Below are positions 8,846-16,754 of a stretch of 39,119 nucleotides of DNA, piece by piece; within the stretch, counting starts at the first letter, position 1, and the number at the start of each line of letters is the position of its first letter. Both the position numbers and the translations under genes were made by a program. Where the stretch lies: NCBI GenBank assembly GCA_026004675.1, contig BPJP01000017.1, positions 1 through 39,119 on the forward strand. The letters are read 5' to 3'. The notes beneath the pieces were generated by a model. That model was not told where the DNA came from, did no database searches, and was given only the letters and a program-made list of their open reading frames with translations. This DNA comes from Gemmatales bacterium (lineage in GTDB: Bacteria > Planctomycetota > Planctomycetia > Gemmatales > Gemmataceae).

Positions 8846-9310
8846 CTACTCCTGGCGGACCAGTTGGCTGAGCGCAGCCAGGTCGGGCGGTGTGCTTCCC
8901 TTCCAACGCAGGGTCAGCTTCGTGCCGCGGCCGTTTTCGAATTCCAATTCGCATTCCGCCTGCGGACTGATATTCGTTACCGGAGCCAACTCCACGAACG
9001 CCCCCGCACCGCCACGAGGACGCTTTTTCCGAGCGTCAGCGGCCTTACCCCGTGCTCCACCACGACCGTCCAACCGTCGTTGCAGGGTATCGTAGTCGAG
9101 CTTCAGCGACCCGGCGGACTTCGAGACGCCGTGCCTGCGAGCGACCTGACACGCCAAATTCCAAAGTTCATCTGGAATCCGGCCGCGTCCCGACTTCGCC
9201 CCCCTCCATTGCCTGAACGCCTCCACAGCCTGCTCGAAAAGACCATCGTTCGTTGCAGTAGAATCGTTCGTTGCGGTGAGACAATCGTTCGATGCAGTAA
9301 GCTGTTCCAT
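8846..9310 (-). CDS. tnpA: IS66 accessory protein TnpA (OrfA)
   Basis: The 154-residue protein contains DELWNLACQVARRHGVSKSA and LKLDYDTLQRRL, the DNA-binding region of IS66 TnpA. A basic stretch (ARKKRPRGG) follows, and the C-terminal half includes ELEFENGRGTKLTLRW. It is complete here. The N-terminus has a short reiterated ASND/TATND motif whose copy number differs from the second IS copy, pointing to slippage in a small DNA repeat. TnpA acts with TnpB and TnpC in transposition; with TnpC defective it is probably non-functional in isolation. Confidence 0.85.
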   Translation of the reverse strand: MEQLTASNDCLTATNDSTATNDGLFEQAVEAFRQWRGAKSGRGRIPDELWNLACQVARRHGVSKSAGSLKLDYDTLQRRLDGRGGARGKAADARKKRPRGGAGAFVELAPVTNISPQAECELEFENGRGTKLTLRWKGSTPPDLAALSQLVRQE

Positions 9311-9402
9311 GGAACGGAGCTCCTTTCGGCTAGAGGATCAGACCCACCTCCAGCCTACCCATTCCCCCAAATAGCTTCACACACGCTTACCGCAAACTCA
9401 CC

Positions 9403-9501
9403 ATTGTTCTAGCAGGGCATTACGGATTCACACCGTCTCAGCTTGACTTCATTATCAACTACGACTTCAAGTACCGCATGGGGCTAGATTCCGATGACTG
9501 A
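9403..9501 (+). pseudogene. C-terminal tail of an Eco57I-like restriction/methylase gene
   Basis: Directly after the IS66 right end, the frame ending in TGA at 9499-9501 reads LAGHYGFTPSQLDFIINYDF, then KYRMGLDSDD. The ELDFIINYD.KYRMG pattern is a characteristic C-terminus of Eco57I-type (type IIG-like) restriction-methylation proteins. Everything upstream was lost when the IS66 copy and a deletion arrived. The stop overlaps the ATG of the next gene, so that gene was once translationally coupled to this enzyme. Confidence 0.6.
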
Positions 9502-10177
9502 ACGCACCCGTCAAATCCTGGAAGACCTGGAAGCCGTTCGCGAGAACCTGCTGGCGTTGTCGGACGATATCTGGCTCAGCATCGACCACAACGATACGCA
9601 GGCGTTGGAAGAGGGAGTCGAGTTCAAACGGAAATACAACGAGAAGCTGGCCGCGTTCGATGCGTTGGCGTCCGAGATTTCCGGTTTGGTTCAGCAGTTC
9701 ACCAGCGTCGACCTGCAGGCCGAAGAACAATCGGGCGCGGAAGACGAAGCCGAAAACGTCCGCATCATCCAGCAACTCAACCGCGAAGAGCCGCACTCGA
9801 TCGACGAGGATTTCACGTTCAAGCGCCCCCACGGCTACATCCTCGACGGCCAGGCCGCCACAGGCATCACCACCTGGCTGCGGTTGTACTTTCTGGTCCT
9901 GCGGCAACTCTACCAGCGCGATCGCGACCGTCTGCGCAGCCTTCGCGACCATCCGGACTTCATCAGCAACCGCGGCCACCGTACCTTCGACCACACCCCC
10001 ACCGAAATGCGGCGCGCGCTGCAGATCGACGACGACTTCTACGCCGAATGCAACCTGTCGGCCAACAGCATCCGCGACTGTCTTGCCAAAGTCCTGGCTG
10101 CATTCGAGATCCCCAAGGATCGTCTGCAAGTATTCCTTCGCGAAGACCGCGACGCCGAACGCGAGGACCAGACGTAG
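9494..10177 (+). CDS. Conserved protein of unknown function, restriction-associated
   Basis: This 227-residue protein has no family I can name. The first ~75 residues are acidic and helical (RTRQILEDLEAVRENLLALS), with coiled-coil character. Residues about 105-170 hold FKRPHGYILDGQ and a helical LRLYFLVLRQLYQRDRDRLR segment. The C-terminus is DDDFYAECNLSANSIRDCLA followed by VLAAFEIPKDRLQVFLREDR. Its start overlaps the stop of the Eco57I-like remnant (9499-9501), which suggests a helper role for that enzyme. The last ~55 codons recur at 32957-33124 in front of another toxin-antitoxin pair. It appears intact. Confidence 0.75.
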   Translation: MTERTRQILEDLEAVRENLLALSDDIWLSIDHNDTQALEEGVEFKRKYNEKLAAFDALASEISGLVQQFTSVDLQAEEQSGAEDEAENVRIIQQLNREEPHSIDEDFTFKRPHGYILDGQAATGITTWLRLYFLVLRQLYQRDRDRLRSLRDHPDFISNRGHRTFDHTPTEMRRALQIDDDFYAECNLSANSIRDCLAKVLAAFEIPKDRLQVFLREDRDAEREDQT

Positions 10178-10198
10178 CCCAATACCCATAGCCGTCAA

Positions 10199-10801
10199 AT
10201 GCCCAGCGCAGATCCGCCCGAAGTTATCGAATTGTTCGACCGCATCGCGGCACTGATGCCACGCGTGATCCCATTCGACGGGACGATTGTGCCGTCTGCC
10301 GGCACGAGGTACGCGAACGAAAACGACTTTTTGTCCGGTGCCGGTGCGGCGAAATACGGCGGCAGGTGGAATCGGCGACGCATTCGCGCTGTGTATGCTT
10401 CGCTGGACATCATCACCGCAACGCACGAAGCGTACCAGCACTTCTTGGACTACGGCTTTTCGCTGTCGGCGATTCGCCCGCGTGTCATAGCAGGCGCCCA
10501 CGCGAAACTGAGTGCAGTCTTGGACCTGACCGATTCGGGCATTTGCCGCAAGATCGGGTTTACGCTCGCGGAGTTGATCGAGGAAGACTGGGAAGCGATT
10601 CAGGCTGCAGGCGAAGAATCCTGGACACAGGCAATCGGCCGTGGGTGTCGCCACGCCGGCTTCGAGGCCATCATCGTCCCGTCGGCTCGCAACCCCGGCG
10701 GAAAGAACATCGTGATTTTTCCCGACCGATTGGCCCCACGGAGCACACTCAAACTGCTTGCACCCAAAGACTTACCGCCGCATCCGTCCGACTGGCCATG
10801 A
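10199..10801 (+). CDS. RES-domain toxin (NAD+-depleting family)
   Basis: The 200-residue protein carries RES-domain landmarks: a conserved Arg in GTRYANENDFLSGAGAAKYG, then GRWNRRRIRAVYAS, the acidic THEAYQHF block, and near the C-terminus the Ser/Arg-containing IVPSARNPGGKNIVIFP. RES proteins of the RES-Xre systems degrade NAD+ and arrest growth, and are held in check by an Xre/MbcA-type antitoxin like the one 91 bases downstream. The usual order is antitoxin first; here the toxin comes first. It follows the unknown gene with a 21-base gap. The 90 bp between toxin and antitoxin holds a candidate promoter. Confidence 0.85.
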   Translation: MPSADPPEVIELFDRIAALMPRVIPFDGTIVPSAGTRYANENDFLSGAGAAKYGGRWNRRRIRAVYASLDIITATHEAYQHFLDYGFSLSAIRPRVIAGAHAKLSAVLDLTDSGICRKIGFTLAELIEEDWEAIQAAGEESWTQAIGRGCRHAGFEAIIVPSARNPGGKNIVIFPDRLAPRSTLKLLAPKDLPPHPSDWP

Positions 10802-10831
10802 TCTACAATGCATTTTTACAGGTTTTAATAC

Positions 10832-10860
10832 TTGTCGTTATGCCGTTTGTCCGATAGGAT
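10832..10860 (+). promoter_or_regulatory. Candidate sigma-70-type promoter of the antitoxin gene
   Basis: A TTGTCG hexamer (10832-10837) is followed after 17 bases by TAGGAT (10855-10860), each matching four of six consensus positions. It lies 33 bases upstream of the antitoxin ATG and after the toxin stop. It would allow antitoxin production independent of the toxin gene. This is a by-eye match only. Confidence 0.35.
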
Positions 10861-10892
10861 TGTAGTGTGGCAGGAGACCTCGGAGCATTGCA

Positions 10893-11318
10893 ATGGCGAC
10901 CAAAACAAAGACGCGAAAAAATTCAAAGCAGGCAAAATCTGCGATCACCGTCGTGCGCATTCCTGGGTTGCAGGGAAAGGGACTGATTCGGCTCGGCAAG
11001 GAATCGCGTTTGGAGCTGCGCGATCGGCTGCAGATGCCCCGGGTCATGTTTGGCCGCGTCGTCAACTTTTCCGAGCGAACGATCGCCAAGGTGGAAACGG
11101 AAGCCGAGCAGGTCGAAAAACTGCGACGTCCGTACAACGAGGTCTACCGCTTGTGCGAGGCGCTGAGTGAAGTAGTCGATCCCGATGCGTTGGGAGGCTG
11201 GTTCAAGACGCCCAATGAAGCATTCGATGGCCTGAAGCCGATCGAGGTGATCGAGCGCGGCGAGATTGACCGGCTTTGGGAAATGGTCTACCGCCTCCGC
11301 AGCGGAATGCCTGGATAA
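10893..11318 (+). CDS. Xre/MbcA/ParS-type antitoxin of the RES toxin
   Basis: The protein has 141 residues. The N-terminus is basic (KTKTRKNSKQAK). The middle holds a helix-turn-helix-like part, RLELRDRLQMPRVMFGRVVN followed by FSERTIAKVE. The C-terminus is the DUF2384 toxin-binding domain, with GGWFKTPNEAFDGLKPIEVI and ERGEIDRLWEMVYRLRSGMP. Such proteins neutralise RES toxins by covering the active site and repress the operon. The gene is convergent with the sigma-like gene on the minus strand. Its 3' part is duplicated at 33786-34035. Confidence 0.88.
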   Translation: MATKTKTRKNSKQAKSAITVVRIPGLQGKGLIRLGKESRLELRDRLQMPRVMFGRVVNFSERTIAKVETEAEQVEKLRRPYNEVYRLCEALSEVVDPDALGGWFKTPNEAFDGLKPIEVIERGEIDRLWEMVYRLRSGMPG

Positions 11319-12508
11319 CAGTCGTTGGCTGTTCGCGAGACACTCGGTGGCTTCTGCGCTGAGCGGCGGCTACGCGCCGGATAGTTCCATAGCACATATT
11401 TCTTCCACAGGTTCACTATTGTCTTATTGCCGAGTCACCGGCGCCTCCTTCCGCAACAAGTGTTGCAGCCGATCTTCGGCACGTGCCTGGATTTGCCGGA
11501 CTCGCTCTCGCGTGACACCAAGAATCTGTCCGACTTCTTCAAGTGTATGCTCGGCGTTCTCGATGCCGTATCGCAACATGATCACTTCGGCGTCCCGCGG
11601 CCGGAGGTGCTGAAGCGCGTCGCGGACGATTGACTTGAGCTCGGCTCTTTGCAGTTCCGCGATCGGCCCAGATGTTTTATCCGTGATGTTCCGCAGCTCA
11701 CGAAACTCGTCCTTTGAAGTGTCAGAAAATGTCTCGGTTTCCAGTGATGCTTGAAACGCTTTCCAGTGCTCCGGCGAAATAGACTCGGCGCGCAAGCGGC
11801 GATTGAAGAGTCGTTGGGCCTTTGCTGGGCCGTGGCTTGCGATCAGTCGCTGCAACTCGAATTGCAGCTTGTAGCAAGGCCAGAACGCATGAGATGGTAT
11901 TCTGATTCGGAAGGCGAACTCCGGACCGTAGCGTTGGCACGACTGACGAATCCAGTAACTGGCGTATGTCGAGAATTGGTATCCCAATTCCGGATCGAAA
12001 CGCCGGGCGGCCTGGACAAGTCCGATCACGGCCGTTTGCTCGGCGTCATCCGGCTCCATTCCGAACCAGCGAATCAACATTCTCGATGCTTTGCGGGCCA
12101 GCGGCAGGTGGAACTCGACGAATTGCTCGAATGCCCCTGGTACCCCTTGTTTCATTGCTCGGGCGAGTTCGTCACTTCGCTTGGCGTACCATGGGCGTTT
12201 GGCGAACAGATTCAAGTCGGCTGCCGTATCCAGGGCCATTCTTACTCGCTTCAGCGCATCTAACAGCGTCGCGTTTTCCTCCTCTTCCAAGGTGAACTGC
12301 AGTCCACGGAGACGGGTAAGAAATGGAATGGGGGGCGAGGCAGAAAAGAACGGATGTTCTCGATGCCGAAGACGCCGCCCGTCGGGGAGCCGAACCGCCC
12401 ATTGCCAAACCTGTTTGGGCGGTTTTTCGCTAGAATAGATGGCGATGTGTTCGTGGTATTCCTTGCCCAGCCGTTGCTGAACCCTTCGGAGCAGGCCGCG
12501 GTTCGCCG
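11074..12508. repeat. Long direct repeat, copy 1 (antitoxin 3' end plus sigma-like gene)
   Basis: From about 11074 to 12508 the sequence matches 33786-35223 in the same orientation, with numerous substitutions. It covers the last two thirds of the Xre antitoxin, the convergent intergenic region and most of the sigma-like gene. Similarity stops at GGTTCGCC near 12508. In this copy the antitoxin is whole and the sigma gene has lost its 5' end. The substitutions show that the two copies are not a recent assembly duplication. Confidence 0.85.
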
Positions 12509-12530
12509 TCTTCGAATTGCCGACGACCAA
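11424..12530 (-). pseudogene. Sigma-70-like protein with type IIG R-M N-terminal-like domain, 5'-truncated copy
   Basis: The open frame keeps a sigma region 2 (FVEFHLPLARKASRML, DAEQTAVIGLVQAARRFDPE and YQFSTYASYWIRQSCQRYG) and region 4 (LRPRDAEVIMLRYGIENAEH, then TLEEVGQILGVTRERVRQIQ), so it should bind RNA polymerase and promoter DNA. Before these lies EYHEHIAIYSSEKPPKQVWQ, part of a domain also found at the N-terminus of Eco57I-like enzymes. Compared with the copy at 34085-35417, about 68 N-terminal residues are missing. Homology ends near 12508, where a different gene begins on the other strand, and the first codons here are junction sequence. A TAA at 11424 also shortens the C-terminus by about 20 residues. 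Confidence 0.75.
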
Positions 12531-13860
12531 GTGGACGACGGGAGACCAAGGTGCCTACCCGCCCGAGCCCGGCGGTTGGGCCAAGATGCCGGGCTGCAAA
12601 CCGGTCTTCTATTTCGCCGACGGCTTCACTTACGTCGCGGACGGCAACGAAGAACCGGAGACAATTTGGCACCAGGTCGGCTATCCGCCCAAGCAGCGCG
12701 ACGACGTGATCGCACTGCACACCAGCACCGGCCTGTGGCCAGCGAAGTTCGGCGACAAGGATTGGGTCTGGTGCTTTTGGAACGACCACGAATGCCGCTG
12801 GCAGATTGTGGCCTCGTATGAGGACCACTGGCGATTCCAGTTGCTCGAACCGCTGCCGCGCTGTGGGTCCGCGCTGGCCAAGCTCGTCTTGTGGGACGGG
12901 GTGTATTGTCCGGTCGACCTGACGTTCACCGTCACCGACTCGATTGGCGTGTTGTTTCCGGAAGACATCGACCAGGGAAGTTCCGGTGGCCCCGTCGTCG
13001 TCCCGGCCGGCACGTACGGGTTCGCCAAGCACTTTGCCGACAGCGACAAGTGGGAAGTCCTCGCGCTGGGCGAAGGCTGTTGTCCGAAGTCCAGCAGTAG
13101 CAGCAGCCGTTCGTCCTCGTCCAAGTCTTCGCCCAGCAGCCGACCGTCGTCGTTCAGCAGCACGCCGTCGTCGCCCAGCAGTCCGTCCACGCCCAGCAGT
13201 GAGCCGTCGGCGCCGTCGTCGACGCCGAGCAGCAGGCCGCCATCATCCGCGCCCAGCAGCCAGCCATCGTCGCCGCCAAGTAGTGAGCCTTCCGATCAAC
13301 CGCCGTCGCCTTCATCCCAACCTTCGCAGTCGCCGCCGTCCGAGTCGCCCGAGTCACAGTCGCCCGAGTCACAGTCGCCCGAGTCACAGTCGCCCGAGTC
13401 ACAGTCGCCCAAGTCGCATTCGCCCCAGTCGCGCTCGCCGCAGTCGGAAAAGAGCACGGCTATCGTACCGGCCAGTTGGTCGCCCACCGGCTACACGGCC
13501 CTTTTCATCCACGAGATGCCCGAGGTGCGTTTCGATGACGTGCTGACGGCGACCGTGACAGAAGAGGAGACGTTGATTCCGATCGATCCAAGGTTTTTGG
13601 AAGTGTGCGAACCGGGCAGCGTCGAGGTCTGCGGCTGCGTGCCGGACCTGCCGATCCCGGTGGGTGCCGTGGTGGAAAACGACCAGGTCCGCATCCGAAC
13701 CTCCGGCCTCCAGCCTACCGCCTCCGGCCTGCGCATCGTGCTCCGACTGACCGGCATCCGCAAAGGATTCAGCTCGCAACGGTTCCCGAATCGCTCCGAG
13801 GAGCAATTCCTCGCCAACGAGGCTTTCATCCGTAGCGCTTATCCGGGAGGACATGAATGA
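12517..13860 (+). CDS. Ser/Pro-rich low-complexity protein with two globular ends
   Basis: This 447-residue protein is not of a family I can name. Residues about 10-190 are globular and rich in Trp (FADGFTYVADGNEEPETIWH; DWVWCFWNDHECRWQIV). They end in GEGCCPK, followed by an ~150-residue tract of SSS, SSPS, SSEPS and SPESQ units, then a second globular domain of ~125 residues (TALFIHEMPEVRFDDVLTAT). No signal peptide or membrane helix is visible. The start is uncertain: TTG at 12517 lies only nine bases past the end of the long repeat, so the true 5' end was probably replaced. Its stop overlaps the next start (ATGA). The Ser tract could be a flexible or glycosylated stalk, an inference from the sugar genes downstream. 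Confidence 0.7.
   Translation: MPTTKWTTGDQGAYPPEPGGWAKMPGCKPVFYFADGFTYVADGNEEPETIWHQVGYPPKQRDDVIALHTSTGLWPAKFGDKDWVWCFWNDHECRWQIVASYEDHWRFQLLEPLPRCGSALAKLVLWDGVYCPVDLTFTVTDSIGVLFPEDIDQGSSGGPVVVPAGTYGFAKHFADSDKWEVLALGEGCCPKSSSSSSRSSSSKSSPSSRPSSFSSTPSSPSSPSTPSSEPSAPSSTPSSRPPSSAPSSQPSSPPSSEPSDQPPSPSSQPSQSPPSESPESQSPESQSPESQSPESQSPKSHSPQSRSPQSEKSTAIVPASWSPTGYTALFIHEMPEVRFDDVLTATVTEEETLIPIDPRFLEVCEPGSVEVCGCVPDLPIPVGAVVENDQVRIRTSGLQPTASGLRIVLRLTGIRKGFSSQRFPNRSEEQFLANEAFIRSAYPGGHE
13351..13410 (+). repeat. Four exact 15-base tandem repeats in the Ser/Pro-rich gene
   Basis: The unit GAGTCACAGTCGCCC occurs four times without mismatch, encoding ESQSP four times. Degenerate copies precede (GAGTCGCCC) and follow it (AAGTCGCATTCGCCC and similar). 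The unit is a multiple of three, so changes in copy number would lengthen or shorten the Ser/Pro tract without a frameshift. Confidence 0.95.
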
Positions 13861-15520
13861 GTTCCTCGTCGGTCGTCTACGGATCGAGCAAATCGTTTTC
13901 GAGCGTGAGCGAATCATCGCGGTCATCGCTCAGCTTGTCGAGCGATTCGTCTTCAAGCAGCCGCTCACGCTCGTCCGGATCGTCAAGCGAAAGCAGTCCC
14001 AGCAGCAGTCGCCGCGTTCCGATTCGAGCAGCCCACGTTCGTCGAGTCTGTCGTTACAAAGCTCGCAGTTGAGTGGCTCGTCCGTCCGTTCCTCCAAATC
14101 GTCGTGCGGCAGTTCCGGCAGCAGCGGTTCCACGTCGTCGCGCTCAAGCAGCCCCAGTTCCCAATTGTCGGTGTCGAGTGGATCGCAAAGTAAGTCGTCT
14201 GTCCGCAGCCCATCGCACAGCAGCAAAATTTCGTCAATCACATCTTCCCCCGCGCGATCATCGTCGAGCCGGCCGTCTTCATTAAGCCAGACGTCCGAAT
14301 CAAGTGCCCCATCGTCGAGTGCCGTCTCGCCATCGAGCGGATCGAGCGCGGCCAGCGGCCCAAGTTCCTCGCTCCAGTCAAGCGACGGCGGCAGCTCGCT
14401 GCCAAGTAGCCGGCGGTCGTCGGTTCCTTCGGCTTCATCGCAGCCTTCATCCCTCGCGCTCTCGAGCGACTCGTCGAAAGGTCGATCGAGTGCGTCCGCA
14501 ATTTCGAGTCAACAAAGTCGATCGTCGACCGGAAGCCAATCCCCATTCAGCCAAGCGTCAAGCGAGCCTTCCGAGCGTTCGTCCGCACTCTCACAGCCAT
14601 CGTCTCTCGTGCCATCGCAACTGCCCTCGTCGGTCCCATCGGTGACGTCGTCGCAGAAAAGCGAAACATCCTCACCGAGTGTTGCCAGCAAGAGTGCATC
14701 ACCTGCAAGTTCCGCCACTTCGCCGAGCAGTCTGTCGGGTCATTCGTCCGCCGGGGCAAGCAGTGGCGGTTCGCTGCCGTCCAGCGGCGCGCCTGTCAGC
14801 TCAGCATCAGCAACGTCCACCAGCGCGGTGCCGCCTTCCAGCGCAGTTTCCCAAGGCCCAAGTTCCGCTTCGCCGGCTGGAGCTTCTTCGGACCAAGGGG
14901 GCTCGAGTGGTGCGGGAGCATCCGCGTCCCCAGCGTCGCTGACGTCTGGCGAGTCGGCCAGCGCCCCACCGTCGGCCGGCGCGTCTTCGGACCAGTCGAA
15001 CATCGTGCCGCCCGGTTCGTCGCCCACGCCGAGCGGATCGCCCGCCTCGACCGATTCGACTACATCGGTGCAAGGTCCTTCGTCCGACAGTGGAGCGCCA
15101 CCGGCGCTGGATTCGAGCCAACCGCCAAGCGGCGTGCCTGAATCAGGCGCGACGCCGCCTCCCGCGTCGACTCCCTCGGGCGAATCAGCAGCCAGCGGCA
15201 GTGAGGAACCGCCAACCAGCGACACGGCGTCGGGCACCTCGACCACGCCACCACCCGACCCGAGTCCCACAAGCCAACCGCCGCCGCCTCCGGCGAGCCA
15301 GCCTGGTCAACCCAGCCCCGAATCGGCCAGCCCGACCTCGGATTCCACCGCCCCGTTTTCGGAGACGCTGCCGTCCGAGCCGCCCGATTCGGACGCGCCG
15401 TACTCCGACCCGCCCGTGTCCGCCGCGCCCGACTCTGCCATGCCCTACTCGGATACAGCCGCGTCCGAAGACCCCATTCCCCCTGAGCCACCCTTTTCCG
15501 ACGGAAGCACCGTGCCATGA
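13857..15520 (+). CDS. Ser-rich low-complexity protein, one frameshift near the N-terminus
   Basis: The likely start is ATG 13857 (ATGA overlap with the previous stop, GGGAGG six bases upstream), giving MSSSSVVYGSSKSFSSVSES. That frame stays Ser-rich to about 14010, after which the Ser-rich reading continues in another frame to 15520 (SSSPRSSSLSLQSSQLSGSS and onward). A single missing base near 14010 would restore one protein of ~555 residues. About half of all residues are Ser. The tract changes from S-rich through S/A/G to P/E/D/T-rich (ASPTSDSTAPFSE) at the C-terminus. There is no signal peptide, membrane segment or globular domain. The alternative ATG at 13853 gives a non-Ser N-terminus and is less likely. 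It could be a surface stalk or appendage fibre; the function is unknown. Confidence 0.65.
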
Positions 15521-15825
15521 GCGAGACGTCATTTGACACCGTCGATCGCGCCGGCGTGGGAACGCACCTGCACCGATTGCTGGCCGCGTGGGGATTCACG
15601 CCACGTGAAGGGTGCTTCTGTGAAGACCGCGCGGCCGAGTTGGATCGCCGAGGACCACGGTGGTGCGCTGAAAACACCGACGCGATTGTCGATTGCCTCG
15701 TCGACGAGGCACGTCAGTGCCAGGCCCTCGGCGTGCTGGCTCGTATCGTCCCCGGTCCCACGCGAGTCGCCGTGCGCCGGCTCGTGCTGCACGCCATCGC
15801 CCTGGCCGAAGGAGGAAGCGAATGA
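15517..15825 (+). CDS. Small Cys-containing conserved protein of unknown function
   Basis: The protein has 102 residues and overlaps both neighbours by four bases (ATGA). A central motif GCFCEDRAAELDRRGPRWCA, followed by TDAIVDCLVDEARQ, resembles a small family (GCxC..RAxxMxxWGPxxC....I..WL..EA) that I recall from planctomycete and phage-like clusters, usually near glycosyltransferase and PfkB/RfaE genes. The three Cys of the motif could bind metal. No enzyme motif is visible. Its tight coupling to the Ser-rich and sugar genes points to a shared job. Confidence 0.65.
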   Translation: MSETSFDTVDRAGVGTHLHRLLAAWGFTPREGCFCEDRAAELDRRGPRWCAENTDAIVDCLVDEARQCQALGVLARIVPGPTRVAVRRLVLHAIALAEGGSE

Positions 15826-16754
15826 AGAAGCTGATCCTCCGCGCCAACCTCTGTCCGGGCGACATCCTGACGATGACCGCGGCCGTCGAGTCGCTGCACT
15901 TGACGTATCCGGGCCAATACGCAACCGACGTTCGCACGACCGTGCCGGAGATCTGGCAGCACAACCCGCGGATTACGCCGATCCCTGACGACGATCCCGA
16001 CGCCCAGAAGATCGACCTGCACTATCCGTCGATCAACCGCAGCAACCAGGAGCATATTCCGTTTCTGGCTGGGTACACCGAAGACCTCGGTCGCAATATC
16101 GATCGCCCGCTTACGCTCAAAGTCAACCGGCCGTGCCTCTACCTGAGCGACGACGAAAAGACCTGGATTGATCAAGTCCGCCACCATGTGACCGGCGGTC
16201 GCAAGGTCCCGTTCTGGCTGGTCAACGCCGGCATCAAGAGCGACTACACGGCCAAAGCCTGGCCTGTCGAGTTTTATCAAGAGATCGTGACTCGCACGCT
16301 CGGCCGCGTTCAGTGGGTGCAGGTCGGTGCCAAGGAACACGAGCATCCGCAGCTCAAGGGCGCGATCAACCTGGTCGGAAAGACCGATCATCGCCAACTG
16401 ATCCGGCTGGCCTGGCATGCCCGCGGCGGCCTCGGGCCGGTCACGTACCTGCAGCATCTCTGCGCGGCGTGGGAGAAGCCGTACATCTGTCTGGCCGGCG
16501 GCCGCGAACCGGCGACCTGGGTGCATTACCCGCTGCAGCACACGCTGCACACGATCGGCATGCTGCCGTGCTGCAAGACGTCGGCTTGCTGGAAGTCGCG
16601 CGTTGTGCCGGCTGGCGACGACTCGAAGAAGGATCACAGTCTCTGCCAATGGCCGGTGCTTGGCATCGAGCGGCCGGTGGCCCGCTGCATGGCCGCAATC
16701 AAGCCGGATGAAGTTCTTGCCCTCTTGGAGCGCTATTTATGCCACCAGTCATGA
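15822..16754 (+). CDS. Glycosyltransferase family 9-like (heptosyltransferase-like) protein
   Basis: The 310-residue protein begins MKKLILRANLCPGDILTMTA, the GDxLxxTPAL-like N-terminus of ADP-heptose transferases. The C-terminal half has WLVNAGIKSDYTAKAWPVEF, NLVGKTDHRQLIRLAWHARG, GLGPVTYLQHLCAAWEKPYI and CLAGGREPATWVHYP, matching the GT9 sugar-nucleotide binding region. A Cys-rich end (MLPCCKTSACWKS) is unusual. It would transfer a heptose-like sugar from the nucleotide donor, plausibly made by the adenylyltransferase and kinase genes further along. The start overlaps the previous stop as ATGA, and GGAGG lies eight bases upstream. It is intact. Confidence 0.75.
   Translation: MKKLILRANLCPGDILTMTAAVESLHLTYPGQYATDVRTTVPEIWQHNPRITPIPDDDPDAQKIDLHYPSINRSNQEHIPFLAGYTEDLGRNIDRPLTLKVNRPCLYLSDDEKTWIDQVRHHVTGGRKVPFWLVNAGIKSDYTAKAWPVEFYQEIVTRTLGRVQWVQVGAKEHEHPQLKGAINLVGKTDHRQLIRLAWHARGGLGPVTYLQHLCAAWEKPYICLAGGREPATWVHYPLQHTLHTIGMLPCCKTSACWKSRVVPAGDDSKKDHSLCQWPVLGIERPVARCMAAIKPDEVLALLERYLCHQS

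Larger units (their letters stand above)
7685..9401 (-). mobile_element. IS66-family element, internally deleted (copy 1)
   Basis: The element is bounded by perfect 20-base terminal inverted repeats: GTGAGTTTGCGGTAAGCGTG at 7685-7704 and its complement at 9382-9401. The same ends bound the second copy at 37833-39091, where the flanks differ, so the boundaries are well fixed. On the minus strand it carries an intact tnpA, the start of tnpB and the C-terminal part of tnpC. The segment between tnpB and the middle of tnpC is missing, so it cannot move by itself. No target duplication is evident: the left flank ends CTGTATC and the right begins CATTGTTC. The flanks belong to two different genes (DUF499 and an Eco57I-like enzyme), implying an adjacent deletion. 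Confidence 0.9.

Noticed and set aside
9467..10654. A 395-codon open frame on the minus strand opposite the unknown gene and RES toxin
   Set aside because: The plus strand encodes recognisable proteins with conserved motifs. The antisense frame is an artefact of GC-rich codon use and has no family features.
13351..13410. Possible CRISPR-like array
   Set aside because: The repeats are 15 bases, directly adjacent and without spacers, and encode a periodic protein tract. No cas gene is present.
14740..15520. Long open frames in all directions across the Ser-rich gene, including Gly- and Arg-rich minus-strand frames
   Set aside because: They mirror the TCG/AGC repeat composition. The forward frame is favoured by its start overlap, stop position and fit to neighbouring genes.
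12517..16754. Prophage
   Set aside because: The Ser-rich and small Cys proteins remind me of phage-like clusters, but there is no integrase, terminase, portal, capsid or lysis gene, so the region is left as an uncertain surface/glycan cluster.
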